64,000 bases of DNA from Streptomyces sp. NBC_01408 (GTDB taxonomy: Bacteria > Actinomycetota > Actinomycetes > Streptomycetales > Streptomycetaceae). The position numbers and the translations under genes are program-made. This document shows positions 42,898 to 51,823 of this stretch, one piece after another. Each line of letters begins with the position of its first letter. The first letter of the stretch is position 1. The stretch spans positions 2,101,001 to 2,165,000 of the forward strand of contig NZ_JAPEPJ010000001.1 in the NCBI RefSeq assembly GCF_026340255.1, given 5' to 3'. The notes under the pieces are model-generated. The model was not told the DNA's origin. It made no database searches and saw nothing but the letters and a program-made list of their open reading frames with translations.

Positions 42898-43099
42898 GTT
42901 TCTCTCCGGTTCAGCGAGTAGTTCCGGTGTCGTGCCGGCCATTTCTCCGGCCGACGTGATCGACGCTACCCGCAGCTCCGGAGGGGAGCAGAGGCCATTC
43001 ACCCGACCGAGTGGCATATTCCATTCAGGCCTTCTGTGGCCGGGTACTGACGGTGTACCGTGCGGCCCCGCCTTCCCGGCCGGCCCGAACTCTCCGGAT

Positions 43100-43984
43100 T
43101 TACCTCGCCTCGCCCGCATAGTGCTCGATGATGTCGGAAATGAAGTTCCGGGTCTGGTCGACATTGAGAGCCTGTGCGCGCAGGTGCTCGTACATCACGC
43201 TGTACTTCTGAACGTCGTTGGCCTTCTCCAGGTACAGGTCGCTCGTCACGCCTTCGATGTAGACGACGGTCGAGTCGGAGGCGTCCGGGAATTCCAGAAT
43301 GGCGTACTGGCCGTTGACCCCGGGGTGGGCGCCCAGCGAGAAGGGCATGACCTGCACCGTGACGTGGGGCTGCTCCGACTGCTCTATCAAGTACTGCAGC
43401 TGCCGGATCATCAACTGCGCGTCGCCCACCTGCCGGCGCAGCGCGGCTTCGTCGATGACCGCCCACAGGCGCAGCGGTCCCAGTTCCGGGTTGTTGTTGT
43501 CCGCTTCGGAGAGCCGCTTCTGGCGGTGCATCCGGACCTGGACGCGCTTGTCCACGTCGGCCGGGGCGGTCTCGGGCCACGCGCCGCGGACGAGGGACTG
43601 GGCGTACTCCGTGGTCTGGAGCAGCCCGGGGATCACCAGGGGTTCGTACGTGCGCAGGCTGGCGGCGTCCGTTTCCAGGCCGATGTAGACGCTGTACGGG
43701 ATGTCGCCGAAGGCGTGCCACCAGCCCTGCTGGCGGGAGTCCTTCGCCATCTGCATGAGGGAGTCGACGAGCCTCCGGTCCTCGACCTCGTACACGTCGC
43801 ACAGATCGCGGACGTCGCGCTGGCTGATCGAGCGGCGGCCGTTCTCCAGTCGGCTGATCTTCGACTGGGAGACGAGGAGGCGCTCGGCGACCTGCTCGGC
43901 CGTCATGCCCTTGTCCTCGCGCAGCTTGCGCAATTCCATGCCCAGTCGGCGGCGTCGGACGGTGGGATTGACATTGGACGCCAC
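43100..43984 (-). CDS. XRE-family regulator with DUF5753 domain (WhiJ-like)
   Basis: 294 residues. HTH at about 10-70 (MELRKLREDKGMTAEQVAERLLVSQSKISRLENGRRSISQRDVRDLC). DUF5753 from about 95: SVYIGLETDAASLRTYEPLVIPGLLQTTEYAQSLV, then the long MHRQKRL helix and the beta portion VTVQVMPFSLGAHPGVNGQYAILEF. GTG start at 43984 behind GGAGG; the longer frame upstream is non-coding. It likely acts with the DUF397 protein in development or antibiotic control, as known for whiJ-type pairs. Confidence 0.92.
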   Translation of the reverse strand: MASNVNPTVRRRRLGMELRKLREDKGMTAEQVAERLLVSQSKISRLENGRRSISQRDVRDLCDVYEVEDRRLVDSLMQMAKDSRQQGWWHAFGDIPYSVYIGLETDAASLRTYEPLVIPGLLQTTEYAQSLVRGAWPETAPADVDKRVQVRMHRQKRLSEADNNNPELGPLRLWAVIDEAALRRQVGDAQLMIRQLQYLIEQSEQPHVTVQVMPFSLGAHPGVNGQYAILEFPDASDSTVVYIEGVTSDLYLEKANDVQKYSVMYEHLRAQALNVDQTRNFISDIIEHYAGEAR

Positions 43985-44282
43985 GTGAACGGCACCTCCG
44001 CCTTCTTCTGTTTCTGTCTCTCTGCGTGTCTGATGCTGAGCAGACTGCCACCGAAGGGCGCGGCGCCGCTGGGGAACGGCCGGGAAAAACAGACGCGCGG
44101 GGCGGTGCGACCGGCGGACCGGCCGCACCACCCCGCGCGCTGGCGGCTCCCGAACCGGGTCTTTACGGACGTCGGTTACGGCGATGGCGTTGCGATGAAG
44201 CTGTGGATCCGAGCCTGGTGGTGCGGTCGTGCGGTGCTGCGGGTCGTACGAGTGCTGCGGCCGTACGGGTGCTGCGGGTCGA

Positions 44283-45017
44283 TCAGTGCGCGGCCGCGCG
44301 GGCCATCGCACCCGTCCGGCGCGGCTGGAGCGGAACCCCGCTTGCCGTGGCCCGGGCGGGCGGTGCCGGTGCGCGGTCGCGGCGTGGCTGTGCGGCCACA
44401 CCGTTCTGGACGTCCATCACGGCGTGCGCCACGAGTCCGCCCATCGGGTCGTGCCGGATCAGGTCCCGCAGCCGGGACCTGGACGACCGCCCCTCGTTGC
44501 CGGGGTACAGGTGCTTGCCGAGTCCGACCGCGTGGGCCAGTGCGGCAAGCGCCGCGGTCCGCGGGTCCGGCGGTACGCCGGTGCGGATCGCACTGTCGAG
44601 CCGGGCACGGATCTCCCGGCTGATCGCCGTGTCGGTCGCTTGGTAGCGAGTCGTCGGCAGCACCCCGCACATCTGTCCCGCGACGGCATGGACCATGCCG
44701 CAGCGCTCCAAGTGAGCGAGGTAAATCTGGCGGAGCCCCAGTCGGGGTCCACCGATCCAGTGGACGGCCCGTACCGGACTGCCGCGCCTGCGCAGCAGTT
44801 CCAGTGCGGAGTCCAGAGTCGGATCTCCTGTCGGCCGTGGCATCACCACGGCGATACGATCCCCATCAGGGGCTATCCGTCCTGCCAGAGCCAGCTCCAC
44901 TAGCTGTGCCCCGGCCAGGCCGAGGTCGAGCGACTGCGGCTGCGCCGTGGTACCCGTGGCCGGGTCCAAGGCGAGCAGCAGAAGCTCCTCCGGAATTGTT
45001 CTGCGGCTCCTGCCCAT
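44283..45017 (-). CDS. GPP34 (GOLPH3/VPS74-like) family protein
   Basis: 244 residues. MGRSRRTIPEELLLLALDPATG at the start and LGLAGAQLVELALAGRIAPDGDRIAVVMPRPTGDPTLDSALELLRRRG match the GPP34 family; helical repeats follow. Eukaryotic members bind phosphoinositides at the Golgi; the many Streptomyces paralogs have no settled function. The C-terminal ~40 residues are Arg/Ala/Pro-rich and probably disordered. Divergent from the carboxypeptidase gene at 45181. Confidence 0.83.
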   Translation of the reverse strand: MGRSRRTIPEELLLLALDPATGTTAQPQSLDLGLAGAQLVELALAGRIAPDGDRIAVVMPRPTGDPTLDSALELLRRRGSPVRAVHWIGGPRLGLRQIYLAHLERCGMVHAVAGQMCGVLPTTRYQATDTAISREIRARLDSAIRTGVPPDPRTAALAALAHAVGLGKHLYPGNEGRSSRSRLRDLIRHDPMGGLVAHAVMDVQNGVAAQPRRDRAPAPPARATASGVPLQPRRTGAMARAAAH

Positions 45018-45119
45018 CCATGCCTCCCCGCGTGGATGAGTGACAGGGTGACGCCTCTCACATTCATCTGTCGAGAGCGCGTGGCCGCTTTGTGGGGGAA
45101 CCCGCAGCTATGTCGTTCT

Positions 45120-45150
45120 CGTCTAGCACGGGGGCGATGCCCCCTAGACG
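45120..45150. promoter_or_regulatory. 31-nt hairpin upstream of the carboxypeptidase gene
   Basis: CGTCTAG and CTAGACG form the outer 7-bp arms; GGGGG and CCCC blocks form an inner stem around CGATG. It ends 30 bp before the GTG start. It could be an operator or a 5'-UTR structure; it is not a terminator for the divergent gene, which runs the other way. Confidence 0.45.
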
Positions 45151-45180
45151 GGACACTGTTAGACATTCGGACAGCCGGAC

Positions 45181-47913
45181 GTGGCGGCGATCGAGGAGGA
45201 ACTGGTGGCGGGCGAGTCCCCCGAGAAGTCGGTAGATGCGGAGTCCTCCGCGGAGCGTGACCCGAGGCTGTCGGTGTTCCGGCCGAGGGATCCGGAGGAC
45301 GGGTCCGGCTCGGGCGCCGAGTCCAAGTCCGAGTCCGAGTCGGGAGCTCGGGCCGACGGTGATGCCGACGTCGAGGCCGAGGCAGGCTCTGTGGCCGAAG
45401 CCGAAGCCGAAGCCGAAGCCGAAGCCGAAGCCGAAGCCGAAGCAGAGGCCGGCGCCGAGTCCGCGGAACGGGATCCGCTGCGGGAGGCGGTGGCGGCCTG
45501 GGTCGCGACAACCGAGGCCGAAGCCGAAGCCGCCTCCGGCGAGGAGCCGGACGAGGCGCCCGGTTCCGAGGCGCCCGCTGCCGAGGCATCGGCCGAGCCC
45601 GCCGCTGCCGAGGATTCAGCTGCGCCGGCCGATCCCGAGCCGACCGCCGAGCCTGCCGCTGCTGGTTCCGCTTCGGTGGACGATGCCAAGCCTGGCGACA
45701 GTGAGCGCACCGCGGTGTTCCGTGCCGTGAAGCCCAGCGCCACGGCCGCCGCTGCCGGTTCCGCTTCGGCGGGCGAGGCGGAGCCTGGCGACAGTGAGCG
45801 CACCGCGGTGTTCCGCGCCGTGAAGCCCAGCGCCACCCCCGCCGCTACCGGTTCCGCTTCGGTGGACGACGCGAAGTCTGGCGACAGTGAGCGCACCGCG
45901 GTGTTCCGTGCCGTGAAGCCCGGCGCCACGCCCGCCGCTCCCACTGCGGATGAGACCGCCGACAGCGAGCGGACGGCGGTGTTCCGGGCGGTGAAGGCGG
46001 ATGCCGTGGCCCAGAAGCCCGCCCCCGCCGACAAGCCCGCCCAGAAGCCCGCCGATAAGCCCGCCGACAAGGCGGCGCAGGGTTCCGCTTCGCCGGGCGA
46101 CGCGGAGCCCGCTGACAGTGAGCGCACGGCGGTGTTCCGTGCCGTGAAGCCCAGCGCCACGGCCGCCGCTGCCGGTTCCGCTTCGGCGGGCGAGGCGGAG
46201 CCTGGCGACAGTGAGCGCACCGCGGTGTTCCGTGCCGTGAAGCCGGAGGGCGCGCCGCCGAAGGCCAGTACCTTCGTGCCGCTGCGCACCGATGACGTGC
46301 CCCCGAAGCCCGACGCCGAGCAGAAGCCGAAGACGGCTCCCACCGGCCCCGGGGTGCACCCCGCCGACCGGAAGCCCGCCACCCCGGCCACCGGCCCGGC
46401 AGCCAAGCCCACCCCGGCCCCCGCCCCGGCCCCGGCAGCCACGCCCGCGCCCGCCCCCAAGCCCGCGCCCGCCCCGGCAGCCACGCCCGCGCCCGCCCCC
46501 AAGCCCGCGCCCGCCCCGGCAGCCAGGCCCGCGCCCGCCCCCAAGCCCGCGCCCAAGCCCGCCCCCGCCCCGGCCGCCAGGTCCGTGTTCGACTCCCCCG
46601 AGCGGACCACCCAGCAGCCGCTGCCGCCCAAGCCGCCGCTCGACATGCTGGCGGACCTCACGAACAACCCGCCCCCGCCGCCGAGCCCGATGCGTACCGC
46701 GGTGCGGCGGGTCAAGATCTACGCGCCGCTCGTCGTGCTCCTGGCCGTCGTCCTGGCCGTCGTGCAGCTGGTGCGCCCGCTGCCCGAGCCGAAGCTCGTG
46801 ATGACCGAGAAGTCCTCGTACACCTTCGGCGGCTCGAAGCCCGAGCTGCCCTGGCCCACCGAGGGCCAGGCCTACATGGCCGCGGCCGGCCTCGGCACGC
46901 TCGGCCAGTCCGGCGAGCAGAAGCCCGTACCGATCGCCAGCGTCACCAAGTCGATGACGGCGTACATCATCCTGCGCGACCACCCCATCAAGAAGGGGGA
47001 GCAGGGGCAGATGATCGACGTCGACAAGACGGCCGAGACCGAGGGCAAGAAGAACAACTCGACCGACAACGAGTCCACCCTCGACACGGTCAAGGAGGGC
47101 GACAAGATCTCGGAGTACGACGCGATCGCCGCGCTCATGATCCCGTCGGCCAACAACATCGCGCGGCTGCTCGCGCGCTGGGACTCCGGTTCCCAGGAGG
47201 CGTTCGTCAAGAAGATGAACGACACCGCCAAGGAACTCGGCATGAAGAACACCACGTACACCGACCCCTCGGGTCTGGACGCGACCACGGTGAGCACCGC
47301 CGAGGACCAGGTGAAGCTGGGGCTCAAGCTCGTCGAGTTCGAGACGCTGCTCGACATCACCAAGAAGCCCAAGTGGATCGACCCGTCGGGCAAGGAGTGG
47401 CGGAACTGGAACGGCCTGGTCCCGTACAACGACTCGCTCGGGATCAAGACCGGTACGACGACCAAGGCCGGCGGAAACCTCCTCTTCGCCGCCCAGAAGA
47501 AGATCGGCAACACCAACCAGCTGATCGTCGGAGCCGTCCTCGGCCAGCACAAGCCGCCGATCATCGACAGCGTGCTCGCCGCGAGCAAGCAGCTGATGAT
47601 CGCCACCCAGAAGTCCCTGGAAGGCGCGCCCGTCGTGAAGAAGGGCGCGGTCGTCGGGTACGTGGACGACGGGCTCGGCGGCCGTACGCCGGTCGTCGCC
47701 ACCGCCGACGTGCAGGCGGTCGGCTGGGCCGGGCTGACGGTGGACATCAAGCTGACCGACGGCGGCAGCAAGATCCCGCAGACGGCGAAGGCCGGCACCG
47801 AGATCGGCCTGCTGACCGTCGGCGAGGGGGCCAGTCAGGTGAAGGTGCCGGTGGCGCTGCAGAGCGATCTGGCCGCGCCGGGTATCGGAAGCAAGCTGAC
47901 GCGCGTCGGCTGA
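45181..47913 (+). CDS. D-alanyl-D-alanine carboxypeptidase with long repetitive cytoplasmic N-terminus
   Basis: 910 residues, much longer than a typical DacA (~400). Residues 1-500 are disordered and Glu/Ala/Pro/Lys-rich, with poly(EA) at about 75-100, six copies of DSERTAVFRAVK between about 173 and 354, and a later PAPAPKP tract. One membrane span at about 511-532 (IYAPLVVLLAVVLAVVQLV). The extracellular penicillin-binding domain has S587-VTK590, S656-AN, and K756-TG. It trims the terminal D-Ala from peptidoglycan stems. The N-terminus should be cytoplasmic. GTG start at 45181; a hairpin lies 30 bp before it. Followed by a terminator and a membrane-protein gene. Confidence 0.88.
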   Translation: MAAIEEELVAGESPEKSVDAESSAERDPRLSVFRPRDPEDGSGSGAESKSESESGARADGDADVEAEAGSVAEAEAEAEAEAEAEAEAEAGAESAERDPLREAVAAWVATTEAEAEAASGEEPDEAPGSEAPAAEASAEPAAAEDSAAPADPEPTAEPAAAGSASVDDAKPGDSERTAVFRAVKPSATAAAAGSASAGEAEPGDSERTAVFRAVKPSATPAATGSASVDDAKSGDSERTAVFRAVKPGATPAAPTADETADSERTAVFRAVKADAVAQKPAPADKPAQKPADKPADKAAQGSASPGDAEPADSERTAVFRAVKPSATAAAAGSASAGEAEPGDSERTAVFRAVKPEGAPPKASTFVPLRTDDVPPKPDAEQKPKTAPTGPGVHPADRKPATPATGPAAKPTPAPAPAPAATPAPAPKPAPAPAATPAPAPKPAPAPAARPAPAPKPAPKPAPAPAARSVFDSPERTTQQPLPPKPPLDMLADLTNNPPPPPSPMRTAVRRVKIYAPLVVLLAVVLAVVQLVRPLPEPKLVMTEKSSYTFGGSKPELPWPTEGQAYMAAAGLGTLGQSGEQKPVPIASVTKSMTAYIILRDHPIKKGEQGQMIDVDKTAETEGKKNNSTDNESTLDTVKEGDKISEYDAIAALMIPSANNIARLLARWDSGSQEAFVKKMNDTAKELGMKNTTYTDPSGLDATTVSTAEDQVKLGLKLVEFETLLDITKKPKWIDPSGKEWRNWNGLVPYNDSLGIKTGTTTKAGGNLLFAAQKKIGNTNQLIVGAVLGQHKPPIIDSVLAASKQLMIATQKSLEGAPVVKKGAVVGYVDDGLGGRTPVVATADVQAVGWAGLTVDIKLTDGGSKIPQTAKAGTEIGLLTVGEGASQVKVPVALQSDLAAPGIGSKLTRVG
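45697..46242 (+). repeat. Protein-level repeat: six DSERTAVFRAVK units
   Basis: Six near-identical 12-residue units separated by 16-50 Ala/Pro/Lys-rich residues. The DNA copies are also nearly identical (GACAGTGAGCGCACC block), pointing to duplication or conversion. A degenerate unit (ERDPRLSVFR) lies near residue 25. Confidence 0.85.
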
Positions 47914-47938
47914 CCTCCGGATGAGGTGAGAGCGTGGA

Positions 47939-47969
47939 ACCGGCGCCCCGGGCAACCCCGGGGCGCCGG
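47939..47969 (+). terminator. Intrinsic terminator after the carboxypeptidase gene
   Basis: About 13-bp stem (CGGCGCCCCGGG with its complement) and a short CAA loop, some 27 bp after the stop. Confidence 0.7.
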
Positions 47970-48025
47970 AGCGCGTCCTGGCATGCGGGACGCGGGTGCG
48001 GATTCAGGTGTTGGGGAGTGCGGCT

Positions 48026-49915
48026 GTGACCACCGCTGAGCAGCAGGGCCGGAGTCAGGTCCGAGGCGGGACACCGGGCCCGTCGGCGCTCGCCGACGGC
48101 CCCGGCGGTGTGTCCGAGGCCCCCGCCGGCATACGGGCTCGGGGCCTGCGGTGGGCCCTGCGGCATCCGGTGGTCGTGGCCACCGCGCTGGCCGGGGTGC
48201 TGCACGTCGTCTGGTTCTTCAGCTTCGCCAACAGCGGCGGCGACCTCGCCGCGCAGGACGCGTGGGCCGAGTTCGTCGGGCGCCATCCCGACTCGGCGTA
48301 CAACCTCGCGTGGTACGGCGGCATGCACCCCGTCTCGTACAGCGTGGTCTCGCCGTACCTGATGCACGTACTCGGTGTCCGCACCACCATGATGGTCGCC
48401 GGCACGGTCTCGGCGGGGCTGCTGGCGCTGGTCCTGACCCGCTGCCGGGGGGCCGTGCGCGAGCCGCTGTGGCCGGCGCTGGCCGGGGTGTTCGGGCTGC
48501 TGTGCAATGCCCTGTCGGGCCGGGTCACCTTCGGCCTCGGCGCGATGTTCGCGCTCGGCGCGGTGGCCGCGGTCTTCTGCTGGCCGCGCAGGTGGGCCGA
48601 GCGGCGGTGGGCCAAGGCCGCCGCGGCGGCCCCGCTGGCCGCGCTCGCGACGGCCTCCAGCCCGGTCGCGGGGCTGTTCCTCGGGGTGATCGCGGCGGCG
48701 CTGTTCCTGAGCGGGCGGCGCCCGGGCGCGTACGCGCTGGGTCTGGCCCCGGCGGCGGTGGTCGGGCTGTCGGCCTGGCTGTTCCCGTTCTCGGGGACGC
48801 AGCCGATGAAGCTGGGCTCGGCGTGGCTGCCGTTCGTGTTCGGGGTGCTGATCTTCTTTCTCGTGCCGAAGCGGTGGAAGACCGTCCGGATCGCCGCGGC
48901 CGTCTACGCCTTCGGCACCTACCTGACCTGGGCGATCGACTCCCAGGTGGGCTCGAACGTCACCCGGCTGGTCATGCTCTTCGGCGGGGCCGTGCTGCTG
49001 GCGGCCCTCCCGTACGAGGTCCCGCGCTCGCGCCGCTGGTACGCGGTGCTGCTCGCCTTCGTCGGGCTGAATGCCTGGATCACCACCAACAGCATCACCG
49101 ACATCGTGCGTACCACCCCTAGGGCCGCCTGGAGCCGGGAGCTGGCGCCGCTCGTGGACCAGCTGCAGAAGGCGGGCGCCGAGCGCGGGCGGGTGGAGGT
49201 GGTCCCGGCGAGCAGCCACCGGGAGTCCTCGGCCTTCCCCTCGTACGTGAACCTCGCGCGGGGCTGGAACCGGCAGGCCGACCTGGAGCGGAACCCGCTC
49301 TTCTACGACGACACCCTCACCGCGGACAGCTACCGGACCTGGCTGGAGCGCTGGGCCGTGCACTACGTGGTGCTGCCCGCCGACAAACCCGATTCGGGCG
49401 GCAAGGACGAGGCGAAACTGGTGCGCGAGGGGCTGCCGTACCTCCAGCAGGTGTGGGGCGACGCGAACTGGCAGCTGTTCAAGGTCCACGAGCCGACGAA
49501 CCTGGTGGCCGGGCCGGCGACGGTGGTGCGGGCCGGGGCCGACCAGATGGTCGTCGACGTCAAGGAGGCCGGCCGGGTGCTGGTGCGGATCCCGCACTCG
49601 CCGTGGCTGGGGCTGGTGGACGGGGCGGGCAAGCCCGTGCCGCCGCCGCAGGAGACCTTCGCGTCGAAGGCGCGCGGCGGGGGCGGGGACGGGGTGGCGA
49701 GCACGTTCCCGAAGGAGTACGCCAACACCGCCGGGTGCCTGTTCAAGGCGGCCCCGGACGAGACGGGCGATGTGTGGACGGAGCTGCTGGCGCCGGTTCC
49801 GGGGGAGTACCGGGTGGCGGCGAAGTACCAGCTGCCGCGGGGGACGCCCTGCCCGGAGGAGCTGGTCCACCAGCTGCTGGGGCCCCCGGCGCGGCCGGCA
49901 CCGCCGCGTCCTTGA
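48026..49915 (+). CDS. Polytopic membrane protein, possibly glycosyltransferase/O-antigen-type
   Basis: 629 residues. After about 40 soluble residues come roughly nine to ten membrane spans between residues 45 and 365 (VVVATALAGVLHVVWFFSFA is the first; WYAVLLAFVGLNAW the last). An extracytoplasmic domain of about 270 residues follows, with HYVVLPADKPDS, VWGDANWQLFKV and a beta-sandwich-like end. A short periplasmic-side segment after span 1 has GGDLAAQDAW, the acidic position expected in GT-C-type enzymes. The GTG at 48026 follows GGGGAG; an earlier GTG at 47996 is in frame. No specific substrate can be named. Confidence 0.72.
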   Translation: MTTAEQQGRSQVRGGTPGPSALADGPGGVSEAPAGIRARGLRWALRHPVVVATALAGVLHVVWFFSFANSGGDLAAQDAWAEFVGRHPDSAYNLAWYGGMHPVSYSVVSPYLMHVLGVRTTMMVAGTVSAGLLALVLTRCRGAVREPLWPALAGVFGLLCNALSGRVTFGLGAMFALGAVAAVFCWPRRWAERRWAKAAAAAPLAALATASSPVAGLFLGVIAAALFLSGRRPGAYALGLAPAAVVGLSAWLFPFSGTQPMKLGSAWLPFVFGVLIFFLVPKRWKTVRIAAAVYAFGTYLTWAIDSQVGSNVTRLVMLFGGAVLLAALPYEVPRSRRWYAVLLAFVGLNAWITTNSITDIVRTTPRAAWSRELAPLVDQLQKAGAERGRVEVVPASSHRESSAFPSYVNLARGWNRQADLERNPLFYDDTLTADSYRTWLERWAVHYVVLPADKPDSGGKDEAKLVREGLPYLQQVWGDANWQLFKVHEPTNLVAGPATVVRAGADQMVVDVKEAGRVLVRIPHSPWLGLVDGAGKPVPPPQETFASKARGGGGDGVASTFPKEYANTAGCLFKAAPDETGDVWTELLAPVPGEYRVAAKYQLPRGTPCPEELVHQLLGPPARPAPPRP

Positions 49916-50016
49916 TCCGGAATTCTTTACGGTCCGGTCCAGGTGCGTTGTTCCGTATATATGCATACGATCCCAAGTAGTCCGATTGGGTGCTTCCCGA
50001 AGGAGTTGACGACGGG

Positions 50017-50220
50017 ATGAGCAAAGAGCAGAAGCAGGACGTCCGGGCGGTCATCGCGAAGACTCAGGAGCAGATCCAGCTGCCGCGTACGCAGGGCCAC
50101 GGCTTCGAGGGTCCGGTACGGAGCAAGGTCAAGGGCGGAGCGCACACCAAGGCGGCGCTCAAGCGGGCCGGTACCCCGCAGGGCGACCGGATCGGTGAGC
50201 GCAGCAGAGGCCTCAGCTGA
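50017..50220 (+). CDS. Small basic protein, function unknown
   Basis: 67 residues (starts MSKEQKQDVRAVIAKTQEQIQLPRTQGHGFEGPV), charged, soluble, Lys/Arg-rich C-terminus, no cysteines. AAGGAG lies 11 nt before the ATG. An AT-rich promoter-like patch (TATATATGCATACGA) stands about 60 bp upstream, supporting expression as an independent gene. I do not recognise a family. Confidence 0.65.
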   Translation: MSKEQKQDVRAVIAKTQEQIQLPRTQGHGFEGPVRSKVKGGAHTKAALKRAGTPQGDRIGERSRGLS

Positions 50221-50484
50221 TCCTGTCGCGAGGCGGGCATTCGAGATGACGCGGCCCTTCCGGCTCCGGCCGGGAGGGCTTTCGTCTGCCCGCTGCCGGG
50301 CCTTGACGTCTTCGTGGGGGAGCAGCCGGGCAACCGTTACACCGTCGACGGACGACCCACACACGGCCCTCGTAGCGTCGGGGGAGGGGTCCACGCTTCT
50401 GCCCTGCCCCCTGCCCCCTGCCCGTCCACGCCCCTGCCCGTCCACGCCCCGTGCCGCCGTCGCCCCGTCCGTCCGGAGTAACCC

Positions 50485-51126
50485 ATGACCCGCACCCTCG
50501 TCCGAGCCCGCCGCGCGGCGGCCGTCACCGCCCTCGCCGTCGCCGTGACCTGCGGCCTCGCCGCCTGCGGGGGCGGTGGCGGGGGCGGCGGGGGCGTCAA
50601 GCCGGCGGCGGACCCCAAGGTCGGCAGCACCGCGGCCCCGGCTCCCGTCACCGGAGGCGACCTGTCGCTGCCCCCGTCGAAGCCGACGGGCATGAAGATC
50701 GCCTCGGCGGGCGTGGACGCCACGGGGATGGTCGACCTCGCGGTGGACCCGGCCTCCGGGGAGCTCGGCGTGCCCGACGCCGACACCGACGCGAACAGCC
50801 CCGGCTGGTGGACCCAGGGCGTGACCCCGGGGGAGAAGGGGGTCGCGGTGCTCGTCGCGCACTTCGACACCAGGCACGGGCCGGCGCTGATGAAGGACGT
50901 CGGCAAGGTCAGGCTCGGAGACCTCGTCGAGGTGCCGCGCGAGGACGGGCGGACGGCCAAGTTCAAGATCCGCGAGATCGAGGACGTGAACAAGAAGGAC
51001 TTCCCGACCGGCAAGGTCTACGGGGACACGAACCGCTCCGAGCTGCGCCTTCTGACCTGCGGCGGCGAGATCAAGGACGGCCACCGCACGAATAATGTGA
51101 TCTTCTACGCCGACCTGGTGGAATGA
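50485..51126 (+). CDS. Class F sortase
   Basis: 213 residues. N-terminal lipoprotein-like signal (VTALAVAVTCGLAACGGGG; lipobox LAAC), then a Gly/Pro linker and the sortase beta-barrel. Catalytic His in VLVAHFDTRHG, Cys in LRLLTCGG, Arg in HRTNNVIFYADLV. Actinobacterial class F sortases are extracytoplasmic transpeptidases with poorly defined substrates. The lipobox suggests lipid anchoring rather than the usual transmembrane helix. It precedes the lipoprotein gene by 4 bp. Confidence 0.88.
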   Translation: MTRTLVRARRAAAVTALAVAVTCGLAACGGGGGGGGGVKPAADPKVGSTAAPAPVTGGDLSLPPSKPTGMKIASAGVDATGMVDLAVDPASGELGVPDADTDANSPGWWTQGVTPGEKGVAVLVAHFDTRHGPALMKDVGKVRLGDLVEVPREDGRTAKFKIREIEDVNKKDFPTGKVYGDTNRSELRLLTCGGEIKDGHRTNNVIFYADLVE

Positions 51127-51130
51127 CGGC

Positions 51131-51823
51131 GTGAAGCCCAAGACGGCAGCCGGGCGGCTGCCCGCCCTCCTCCTGTTGCTGCTGCTGCCCGCCGCGGCCC
51201 TCCCGCTGGCCGGCTGCGACGCCGGCGGCGGCCTCCAGGTCACCGACCACGGCCGGTCCGCGCCCCGCGCTCAGGGGCCGCACCGGCTGTGGCCCGAGCG
51301 GTCCCCGGCCCCGCCGGAGCCGAAGGGGGTGCGGCGGCCCGACGGGCCCGTCCGGATCGCGGGCCTCGACGTACGGAAGGGCGCGCTGCGCGACATACGG
51401 CCGGTGGACGTGCTGAAGGCCGACCTCCGGCCGGGCGGCGCCCCGCAGTCGGGCGACAGGGGCGAGCTGGGCGCCGTACTGCGCGCCTGCGAGGAACCGG
51501 AGGCCGCCGGGTGCCCCGTACGGCGCGCCCACTACCGTGATCTGACCGGCAACGGCCGGGACGAGCTGATCCTCGGCGTCGAGCTGCCCGGGCACCGCCT
51601 GAACCTGCGCGTCTACACCGCCGACGACGGCCGGCTGCTGAGGATCATGGACACCACCGCTCGCGTCATCGACGTGCAGCTGACGGAACGGGACCTGATC
51701 ATCCAGTCGACCACCAGTTTCCCGGGAACCGAGAGCCGCGACGTGTGGACGTGGTTCCCCGAGCAGCAGGCCATGGTGCCCCGTCTGATGGAGACCGTCC
51801 GCAGTCCCTCGGAGCCGCGTTGA
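51131..51823 (+). CDS. Predicted lipoprotein beside the histidine kinase
   Basis: 230 residues, GTG start 4 bp after the sortase stop. Signal with lipobox (LPALLLLLLLPAAALPLAGCDAG). Domain with two cysteines (RACEEPEAAGCPV), then HYRDLTGNGRDELILGVELPGHRLNLRVYTADDGRLLRIMD, an integrin/FG-GAP-like beta pattern. Its stop overlaps the kinase start (TGATG). Position and class recall CseA, the lipoprotein of the SigE-Cse system, but I would not equate them. It may modulate the kinase from outside. Confidence 0.75.
   Translation: MKPKTAAGRLPALLLLLLLPAAALPLAGCDAGGGLQVTDHGRSAPRAQGPHRLWPERSPAPPEPKGVRRPDGPVRIAGLDVRKGALRDIRPVDVLKADLRPGGAPQSGDRGELGAVLRACEEPEAAGCPVRRAHYRDLTGNGRDELILGVELPGHRLNLRVYTADDGRLLRIMDTTARVIDVQLTERDLIIQSTTSFPGTESRDVWTWFPEQQAMVPRLMETVRSPSEPR

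Noticed and set aside
45060..45180. A riboswitch before the carboxypeptidase gene
   Set aside because: Only a single hairpin is visible; the conserved blocks of known riboswitch classes are not recognisable.
45616..47955. Long minus-strand frames opposite the carboxypeptidase gene, with repeated motifs
   Set aside because: The repeats are the complement of the real N-terminal repeat; no start or family match.
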